In this document: piece after piece, positions 9,001 through 12,471 of the stretch | How positions within the stretch are numbered: position 1 is the first letter of the stretch | Layout of the letters: the number at the start of each line of letters is the position of its first letter | Source of the DNA: an uncultured Ruminococcus sp. | Lineage (GTDB): Bacteria > Bacillota > Clostridia > Oscillospirales > Ruminococcaceae | Direction: 5' to 3' | Assembly (NCBI GenBank): GCA_900543105.1 | Contig: UQQA01000033.1 | Coordinates: forward strand, 1 to 19,471 | DNA: 19,471 bases | Notes under the pieces: generated by a model | Database searches by the model: none | Told to the model about the DNA's origin: nothing | Seen by the model: the letters and a program-made list of their open reading frames with translations, nothing else | Program-made: the position numbers and the translations under genes

Positions 9001-9938
9001 TTGAACTTATGGGAACGGAGCTTCGCTTTATCAGCACATACGGCTCAGGTTCGGTGTTCGGCTTCTCTGTCCGTCAGAAAAAGCTCGGCGAAGAAAAGCT
9101 CGGCGCACTGAAGCTTTCGGACGAAAAAAAGGGCAGCTATGCTCCGTCTTTCATCGCTCCCGATGCTTATATCCTCGTTGTTGATGACAATGAAATGAAC
9201 CTTGCGGTCGTTCAGGGACTTCTCAAAGGCACAAAAATACACATCGACACGGCCAACGGCGGTATGAAATGCCTTGAAGCCGTGAAAAAGCGGCGCTATT
9301 CGCTCATACTGCTCGATCAGATGATGCCCGATATCGACGGAACGGAAACTTTTCGCCGAATAAGGAACGGGGATAACCTCTGCAAGGATACTCCTGTTGT
9401 TGCGCTTACAGCGAACGCTTTTTCCGATTCGAGAGATGTCTATCTGAAGCTTGGCTTTGACGGATATATCTCAAAACCCGTTGATCCCATAAAGCTGGAA
9501 AAGACAGTCCTTGCACTTCTGCCAAAGGAGCTTGTCAAGCCTTATGTGGAAGAGCCGAAGCACGAAAATGCCGCCCGCATAGCCGATCTTACGACAAAAT
9601 ACATCGACCGCGCTGTCGGATCAAAGTACAGCGGCGGCAGCGAGGAGCTTTACTTCGAGATAATGAAAGCCTTTGCGGAAGCGGCGGAGGAAAACACCGC
9701 AAATCTTGAAAATTCCTTTGAAAATGAGGACTGGAAGAATTACGCGATATATGTTCATTCGCTCAAAAGCACATCGCTGACGGTCGGCGCGGCAGAGGTT
9801 TCGGAGCTTGCGAAAAAGCTTGAATTCGCGGCGAAAAACGGTGAAGCCGATATCATAAAAGCAGAACATGGCAGGCTAATGGAGATGTACCGCGGACTTG
9901 TTGCGGAGATCGAGGCAATGATAGGCTTAAAATTATAA
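5988..9938 (+). CDS. Hybrid histidine kinase with periplasmic-type propeller, receiver and HPt
   Basis: A 1316-residue multistep phosphorelay sensor. A signal peptide (about 1-32, cut near SVQA) is followed by an extracytoplasmic region of two-component regulator propeller repeats, e.g. GYIWLGTYMGLYRYDG near 66, GNMWIGT near 104, GNIFVGT near 147 and further units to about 600. A Y_Y_Y-like beta domain follows (about 665-735), then one membrane helix (about 757-777). Cytoplasmic part: HisKA with H814 in SHEIRTP; ATPase with N931, D963 (DTGIGI) and G993 (GTGLGLS); receiver with D1066-D1067, phospho-acceptor D1110 (LLDQMMPD) and K1163; and an HPt domain with H1257 in VHSLKS. There is no DNA-binding domain, unlike Bacteroides hybrid two-component systems, so an unlinked response regulator must take the phosphate. 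GGAG precedes the start, inside the upstream gene. Confidence 0.93.
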   Translation: MKKLKNITCRFASIMLTICIFAAFGGISVQAKADADPFYGFDIKLYNSETDLGTSSVNAIVQSSDGYIWLGTYMGLYRYDGTRFSLFGAENGIVSVRALYIDKRGNMWIGTNESSVYCYTAQHEFVSYGNEKGLSEKSIRCFTEDANGNIFVGTAGLSYFISPEDGVSVVQFDSDITYITSAAASEDGTIMAVTNSGILAAYKDGKCLRSETAIDGSAFDSINYVGDGVFLAGTERFRVYECSVDENRIQQKIFANVSPCTAVTNIKPAENGGYWVCADNGIAKIDAFGKVRQMTLDYFNSNIIDAITDYQGNTWFISTRQGVIKATVNPFRNLSSRYGLGEQVANAVCASGDILYIGYDSGLQMIDSSGKNVDAAIVRELDGSRIRNIMEDSKGNVWISTYGQDGLVKYNHREQTAKLFNEYSAGTNGSKFRFTMELSDGTVFAASSTGISYINDDKVTHTLSADYGLDNPHILCAIEEENGRVLAGSDGDGIYVLDGGRIYYHIGSESISPVILRIVPYKDIYFVVTGTGLYTMDKDYETHRITTFRYTNNFDIYIDEERDTAWILGSSGLFSVSASELERDICSEYKLYNRKNGFGASITANSWNLCTENGLLVFCSSSGVYTVSLRELYSSTTDFNIAVNQVRINDREVVYPVSEDGYTGKFVIPPYAKRLDFEPSVLNYTLSDPAVHIELEGFEASSVDVEQSELSDISFTNLKHGTYKLHFQILGSDGAVVKEAVYLVEKEAEFYETTIFEAYLLLIAAACIAFITWIITKLGSLSVIRRQYEEISAAKEEADRANNAKSQFLANVSHEIRTPINTILGMNEMIHREADSESILRYSEDIKNSGKTLLSIVNDILDISKIESGKIRIVCAEYDISNMLVDTIHAADVKCREKGLRFRYDISPEIPRYLFGDELRLKQVITNIVTNAVKYTEHGHVSFKVYHEDISDSEINIVVSVEDTGIGIKDEDKDKIFNTFERLDEKRNKTVEGTGLGLSICKSLLELMGTELRFISTYGSGSVFGFSVRQKKLGEEKLGALKLSDEKKGSYAPSFIAPDAYILVVDDNEMNLAVVQGLLKGTKIHIDTANGGMKCLEAVKKRRYSLILLDQMMPDIDGTETFRRIRNGDNLCKDTPVVALTANAFSDSRDVYLKLGFDGYISKPVDPIKLEKTVLALLPKELVKPYVEEPKHENAARIADLTTKYIDRAVGSKYSGGSEELYFEIMKAFAEAAEENTANLENSFENEDWKNYAIYVHSLKSTSLTVGAAEVSELAKKLEFAAKNGEADIIKAEHGRLMEMYRGLVAEIEAMIGLKL

Positions 9939-9945
9939 AAAAATG

Positions 9946-9974
9946 TTGCAATTATTATAATAGTGTGCTATAAT
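9946..9974 (+). promoter_or_regulatory. Sigma-A promoter of the DUF4190-like gene
   Basis: TTGCAA (9946-9951), 17-base spacer, TATAAT (9969-9974), only 8 bases past the kinase stop. No terminator separates the two genes, so read-through from the kinase operon is also possible. Confidence 0.75.
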
Positions 9975-10019
9975 TCTTTTAACATAATCCGTATTCTCAA
10001 CATCGAAAGGAAGATATCA

Positions 10020-10706
10020 ATGGACGAATTTAACAATAACGAAAACAAAAATTTCGGCGAGGAAAGCTTTGCCGACAAAGAGCGCCGCGAGGAGCAGAAC
10101 ACTCAGCAGGGTGCAGTTTCTCAGCCCGAGCAGAGCGGCTATGACCCATACAATATGCCGTTTGAACAGCAGCAGAGAGCACCGCAGGCACAGCAGCATT
10201 ACAACATGTCCTATGCAAACAACGGTCAGCAGCAGGTGCCGCCCGATTTCGACCCATACAAGCAGCCGCTTCCGCAGGGTCAGTATCAGTACAACGGAAT
10301 GTACGCCGACCCGAACGGTATGCCGTATAAAACCGGACTTGCAACAGCTTCTCTCGTTATCGGCATTCTCTCGCTCGTGCTTACATTTACGGGGTTGATC
10401 TATTTAATCCCGATCCTGCCGATAGTAGGCATCATTCTCGGCTGCATATATAAGGGCAAGCGTTATCCCGTCGGAAAAGGCGCATCGACCGCAGGGATAA
10501 TCTGCTCGGCAGTGGCTCTTGTTCTGGGCATACTTTTCATGGTTCTCGTTGTGTATATTGTGATGAACCATATGCCCGAGGTAATGCAAATGCTGAAAAG
10601 CCAAAGTCCCGATGTATATCAGCAGTATTATGATATGTTCCATGATACATATCCCGAGTGGTTCAATACCGCAGCTGCGCTTTTCGCAAAATTTATCATT
10701 AAGTAA
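10020..10706 (+). CDS. DUF4190-like membrane protein with Q/P-rich N-terminal tail
   Basis: A 228-residue protein. The start MDEFNNNENKNFGEE is preceded by AAAGGAAG at about 8 bases; the longer frame overlaps the promoter and is rejected. Residues 1-100 are low-complexity, rich in Gln, Asn, Pro and Tyr, probably disordered and cytoplasmic. Two hydrophobic segments follow (about 107-145 and 160-187), with the pattern TGLATASLVIGILSLVL...GIILGCIYKGKR...STAGIICS that marks DUF4190-type small membrane proteins. The C-terminal 40 residues are polar with many tyrosines. The function of this family is not established. It has its own promoter and terminator and stands as a single-gene unit. Confidence 0.8.
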   Translation: MDEFNNNENKNFGEESFADKERREEQNTQQGAVSQPEQSGYDPYNMPFEQQQRAPQAQQHYNMSYANNGQQQVPPDFDPYKQPLPQGQYQYNGMYADPNGMPYKTGLATASLVIGILSLVLTFTGLIYLIPILPIVGIILGCIYKGKRYPVGKGASTAGIICSAVALVLGILFMVLVVYIVMNHMPEVMQMLKSQSPDVYQQYYDMFHDTYPEWFNTAAALFAKFIIK

Positions 10707-10708
10707 AA

Positions 10709-10750
10709 AAAACGTTCGGTCGTGATATGCTGACCGAACGTTTTATTTTG
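10709..10750 (+). terminator. Intrinsic terminator after the DUF4190-like gene
   Basis: Perfect stem AAAACGTTCGGTC (10709-10721) with GACCGAACGTTTT (10732-10744), followed by ATTTTGTT. It isolates the gene from the duplicated cassettes downstream. Confidence 0.9.
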
Positions 10751-10805
10751 TTAAAAATCGGCAGTTTTAATCGCCTGACGATTTAGTTTATTTATTGTTT
10801 TTTTC

Positions 10806-10834
10806 TTGACATAATTTGACACGGGTGATATAAT
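10806..10834 (+). promoter_or_regulatory. Consensus promoter of peptide mRNA, copy 1
   Basis: TTGACA (10806-10811), 17-base spacer, TATAAT (10829-10834): perfect sigma-A hexamers. The expected start is at or next to 10842, the first base of ACAGAGAGTTTGTCAG. Confidence 0.9.
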
Positions 10835-10885
10835 AAGCTTTACAGAGAGTTTGTCAGCGAAAATTTTTACGATTGGCGTATAAGA

Positions 10886-10969
10886 TAGACGGATACCCTC
10901 CTATTTATTTCCGTAAGGTTATTAAAGAAAGGGTCAGGTTCAGCTCTTACGGATTTTATCTGTAGGAGG
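10886..10969 (+). promoter_or_regulatory. SD-sequestering 5' leader, copy 1
   Basis: CCTCCTA (10897-10903) is the exact complement of TAGGAGG (10963-10969), the ribosome site of the peptide. Inside this, TCCGTAAG (10910-10917) pairs perfectly with CTTACGGA (10946-10953). The leader can therefore form a long stem that hides the ribosome site. Just upstream, TAGACGGAT (10886-10894) repeats exactly at 11089-11097 after the gene, so the antisense RNA is complementary to both places. Confidence 0.7.
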
Positions 10970-10978
10970 ATCGATACT

Positions 10979-11074
10979 ATGGAAGTATTTACTTTTGTAC
11001 TTACCTGTATCACTTGCGTTTGCAAGGTCATTGATACTGTTATCAGTCTGATAACAGCCAATAAAAAGAACTAA
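10979..11074 (+). CDS. 31-residue hydrophobic peptide, putative type I toxin, copy 1
   Basis: Too short for usual gene finding, but it has a strong GGAGG 9 bases before the ATG and a perfect-consensus promoter. The peptide begins MEVFTFVLTCITCVC and ends LITANKKN. One hydrophobic helix spans about residues 3-26, broken by K16 and D19, followed by a basic tail. Three cysteines (C10, C13, C15) are unusual. Small size, a membrane helix and a charged tail are typical of type I toxins such as Fst, TxpA, BsrG and Hol_Tox-like peptides, which depolarise or disturb the membrane; I do not recognise it as a member of any one of them. The convergent antisense RNA at its 3' end is the expected antitoxin. 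Confidence 0.8.
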   Translation: MEVFTFVLTCITCVCKVIDTVISLITANKKN

Positions 11075-11162
11075 TCCGCCTATTGCAGTAGACGGATTGG
11101 TTTAAATTAAATTTGTTTAAACTATAAAGCCGAGGGCTATCGTCTATCTGACGAACTCTCTG
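11062..11162 (-). ncRNA. Putative antisense antitoxin RNA, copy 1
   Basis: Predicted from sequence only. Starting near 11162 (ACAGAGAGTTCGTCAG on the minus strand), it runs about 100 bases and ends at the hairpin AATCCGTC-loop-GGCGGATT (11098 down to 11073), followed by AGTTCTTTTT. It would be fully complementary to the 3' untranslated region and last few codons of the peptide mRNA. Its hairpin arm ATCCGTCTA also matches the TAGACGGAT element in the mRNA leader beside the anti-SD. That gives two possible contact points, reminiscent of DRa/DRb of the Fst par locus. Confidence 0.75.
11073..11098. terminator. Terminator hairpin between peptide gene and antisense RNA, copy 1
   Basis: AATCCGCC (11073-11080) with GACGGATT (11091-11098), one G-U pair. 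On the minus strand it is followed by AGTTCTTTTT, a good T tract. On the plus strand it is followed by GGTTTAAATTAAATTT, a weaker one, so it may act in both directions. It overlaps the stop codon of the peptide gene. Confidence 0.75.
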
Positions 11163-11163
11163 T
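11141..11163 (+). promoter_or_regulatory. 3' element complementary to mRNA 5' end, copy 1
   Basis: The 16 bases at 11148-11163 pair with 10842-10857 (one G-U) and the adjacent 7 bases at 11141-11147 pair with 10885-10891. A run of T follows at 11163-11167. A full-length peptide mRNA could thus close its own ends by a 23-base interaction, like the 5'-3' pairing known for hok and aapA1 mRNAs. Confidence 0.6.
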
Positions 11164-11167
11164 TTTT

Positions 11168-11195
11168 ATTATACCACAAATTGTATTATTGTCAA
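11168..11195 (-). promoter_or_regulatory. Promoter of antisense RNA, copy 1
   Basis: On the minus strand TTGACA (11190-11195), 16-base spacer, TATAAT (11168-11173). Perfect hexamers facing the peptide promoter. Confidence 0.88.
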
Positions 11196-11245
11196 TAGTT
11201 TTTATATCAAAAAAATCACATTTCAAATTATGTCCGCGGTTTTTC

Positions 11246-11274
11246 TTGACATAATTTGACATAGGTGATATAAT
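11246..11274 (+). promoter_or_regulatory. Consensus promoter of peptide mRNA, copy 2
   Basis: TTGACA (11246-11251), 17-base spacer, TATAAT (11269-11274). The hexamers match copy 1; the spacer differs at two positions (ACGGG versus ATAGG) and the start-site region differs (TTACAG versus TTGCAG). Confidence 0.9.
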
Positions 11275-11326
11275 AAACCTTGCAGAGAGTTTGTCAGCGT
11301 AAATTTTTTACAATTGACGTATAAGA

Positions 11327-11410
11327 TAGACGGATACCCTCCTATTTATTTCCGTAAGGTTATTAAAGAAAGGGTCAGGTTCAGCTCTTACGGATTTTAT
11401 CTGTAGGAGG
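11327..11410 (+). promoter_or_regulatory. SD-sequestering 5' leader, copy 2
   Basis: Same elements as copy 1: TAGACGGAT at 11327-11335, then anti-SD CCTCCTA, the TCCGTAAG/CTTACGGA stem, and TAGGAGG ending at about 11410. No differences from copy 1 were seen in this part. Confidence 0.7.
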
Positions 11411-11419
11411 ATCGATACT

Positions 11420-11515
11420 ATGGAAGTATTTACTTTTGTACTTACCTGTATCACTTGCGTTTGCAAGGTCATTGATACTGTTATCAGTCTGATAACAGCC
11501 AATAAAAAGAACTAA
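11420..11515 (+). CDS. 31-residue hydrophobic peptide, putative type I toxin, copy 2
   Basis: Coding sequence identical to copy 1 base for base as far as I can read, with the same GGAGG site 9 bases upstream. It encodes the same single-helix peptide with the basic tail NKKN and cysteines at 10, 13 and 15. Identity at silent positions too points to recent duplication or gene conversion rather than long-term selection on the protein alone. Confidence 0.8.
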   Translation: MEVFTFVLTCITCVCKVIDTVISLITANKKN

Positions 11516-11603
11516 TCCGCCTATTGCAGTAGACGGATTGGTTTAAATTAAATTTGTTTAAACTATAAAGCCGAGGGCTATCGTCTATCTGACGAACTCT
11601 CTG
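11503..11603 (-). ncRNA. Putative antisense antitoxin RNA, copy 2
   Basis: Same predicted RNA as in copy 1, identical in sequence by eye, from a start near 11603 to the T tract at about 11503-11512. Because the copies are identical, each antisense RNA could silence both peptide mRNAs in trans. Confidence 0.75.
11514..11539. terminator. Terminator hairpin, copy 2
   Basis: AATCCGCC (11514-11521) with GACGGATT (11532-11539), identical to copy 1, followed on the minus strand by AGTTCTTTTT. Confidence 0.75.
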
Positions 11604-11604
11604 T
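11582..11604 (+). promoter_or_regulatory. 3' element complementary to mRNA 5' end, copy 2
   Basis: Pairs with the copy 2 leader start (11282-11297). The single change at the start of the leader (A to G) turns an A-U into a G-U pair, so the pairing is kept. Confidence 0.6.
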
Positions 11605-11608
11605 TTTT

Positions 11609-11636
11609 ATTATACCACAAATTGTATTATTGTCAA
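11609..11636 (-). promoter_or_regulatory. Promoter of antisense RNA, copy 2
   Basis: On the minus strand TTGACA (11631-11636), 16-base spacer, TATAAT (11609-11614), identical to copy 1. Confidence 0.88.
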
Positions 11637-11652
11637 TAGTTTTCAAGTAAAA

Positions 11653-11686
11653 AGTCATAGTCCGGAGCTTATGCCGAACTATGACT
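11653..11686 (-). terminator. Intrinsic terminator of rubrerythrin gene
   Basis: Minus strand: AGTCATAG...CTATGACT stem (11686 to 11653) with extra TTCGG/CCGGA pairing inside, followed by TTTTTAC. It lies 15 bases past the rubrerythrin stop. Confidence 0.85.
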
Positions 11687-11700
11687 CTTTTCATCTTAAA

Positions 11701-12249
11701 TTACTTAGCAAAATATCTGTCGAGCAGACCCTTGAAAGCTCTGCCGTGACGAGCCTCGTCCTTTGCCATTTCGTGAACAGTGTCGTGGATAGCGTCAAGA
11801 CCGAGTTCCTTTGCTTTCTTGGCAAGTGCAAGCTTGCCCTCGCAAGCGCCGCTCTCAGCCTGATAGCGCATTTCGAGGTTCTTCTTTGTGGAGTCTGTTA
11901 CAACTTCGCCAAGGAGTTCTGCGAACTTTGCAGCGTGTTCAGCTTCTTCGTAAGCTGCTTTTTCGTAGTAAAGACCAACTTCGGGATAGCCCTCTCTGAA
12001 TGCTACTCTTGCCATTGCAAGGTACATTCCGACTTCGGAACATTCGCCGTTGAAGTTCTGACGAAGTCCCTCGATGATCTCGGGGTCAACACCCTGTGCA
12101 GAGCCTACAACGTGATCGCAAGCCCAGAGAGCGTTATCATCGGCAGCTTCTGTGAACTTTGAAGCAGGTGCTTTACACTGCGGGCAGGCAGCAGGTGGGT
12201 TTTCGCCCTCATAAACATAACCGCATATTGAACATATCCATTTTTTCAT
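11701..12249 (-). CDS. rbr: Rubrerythrin, N-terminal rubredoxin type
   Basis: A cytoplasmic non-haem diiron peroxidase that reduces hydrogen peroxide in anaerobes, using rubredoxin-type electron transfer. The 182-residue protein starts at MKKWICSICGYVYEG: the ATG is 10 bases after AAAGGA, whereas a TTG three codons upstream is too close to that site. The rubredoxin domain comes first, with CSIC (6-9) and CPQC (22-25), then a ferritin-like four-helix domain with the metal-ligand motifs NGECSEV, YEEAEHAAKF and KDEARHG. This domain order is that of reverse rubrerythrins of Clostridia, induced by oxidative stress in C. acetobutylicum. The promoter region carries several inverted repeats. Confidence 0.95.
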   Translation of the reverse strand: MKKWICSICGYVYEGENPPAACPQCKAPASKFTEAADDNALWACDHVVGSAQGVDPEIIEGLRQNFNGECSEVGMYLAMARVAFREGYPEVGLYYEKAAYEEAEHAAKFAELLGEVVTDSTKKNLEMRYQAESGACEGKLALAKKAKELGLDAIHDTVHEMAKDEARHGRAFKGLLDRYFAK

Positions 12250-12297
12250 AATTTTCAAGTCCTTTCAGATAAATTTTTTCATAATCAAAGTTAGGTT

Positions 12298-12317
12298 AGG
12301 TAAGGTTGACCTTACCT
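12298..12317. promoter_or_regulatory. 20-bp palindrome, DtxR/IdeR-like operator candidate
   Basis: AGGTAAGGT-TG-ACCTTACCT: nine-base arms around a two-base centre, just inside the predicted 5' leader of rubrerythrin. A further TTAGGTTAGG half-site-like sequence abuts it at 12291-12300. The TTAGGTTAG-type half sites resemble DtxR/IdeR-family metal-regulator boxes, which would fit control of a diiron peroxidase by iron. That is inference; it could also act as a leader hairpin. Confidence 0.55.
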
Positions 12318-12326
12318 CTTGTTATT

Positions 12327-12355
12327 ACTATACCACAAAGGTATAGATTTGTCAA
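12327..12355 (-). promoter_or_regulatory. Rubrerythrin promoter with embedded inverted repeats
   Basis: Minus strand: TTGACA (12350-12355), 17-base spacer, TATAGT (12327-12332). A perfect inverted repeat CTATACC-N5-GGTATAG (12328-12346) overlaps the -10 box and spacer, and ACCTCTTG (about 12315-12321) with CAAGAGGT (12353-12360) flanks the whole promoter. Both are well placed for repressor binding. Confidence 0.75.
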
Positions 12356-12426
12356 GAGGTAAAAGAAAAATTTGCTAAAAAATTTTTTGGCTTGAAAACA
12401 GTTCGGAAAAAGGGTCGATTTTTGGC

Positions 12427-12466
12427 AGAAAAATACCGCACAAGTTTTTCGTGACAGCTTGTGCGG
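12427..12466 (-). terminator. Intrinsic terminator of clpC-like gene
   Basis: Minus strand stem CCGCACAAG (12466-12458) with CTTGTGCGG (12444-12436), then TATTTTTCTG. It begins 6 bases past the stop codon. Confidence 0.85.
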
Positions 12467-12471
12467 CAATG

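Larger units (their letters stand above)
10800..11202. repeat. Toxin-antitoxin-like cassette, copy 1 of a tandem pair
   Basis: Direct repeat of about 403 bases, matched by 11240-11643. From about 10879 to 11202 the two copies appear identical by eye; differences cluster in the first ~80 bases (promoter spacer and toxin 5' leader). The unit begins at the plus-strand promoter and ends at the minus-strand promoter, so it is bounded by two inward-facing promoters. The ends carry an inverted repeat (10842-10857 with 11148-11163). Confidence 0.95.
11240..11643. repeat. Toxin-antitoxin-like cassette, copy 2 of a tandem pair
   Basis: Second copy of the 10800-11202 unit, separated from it by about 37 unrelated bases. 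The offset between copies is 440 bases in the promoter and 441 from the leader on, because of one extra T in the poly-T of the leader. Confidence 0.95.

Noticed and set aside
10867..11061. 64-residue minus-strand open frame across the toxin gene, repeated at 11308-11502
   Set aside because: It lies antisense to the peptide gene, has no ribosome site, and the antisense promoter's RNA would terminate before reaching it. Its repetition only reflects the cassette duplication.
11176..11240. Insertion sequence as the cause of the duplication
   Set aside because: No transposase, and no target duplication visible in the 37 bases between the cassettes.
10800..11643. CRISPR array or simple direct-repeat array
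   Set aside because: Only two ~400-base units with internal promoters and a gene; no short repeats with unique spacers.
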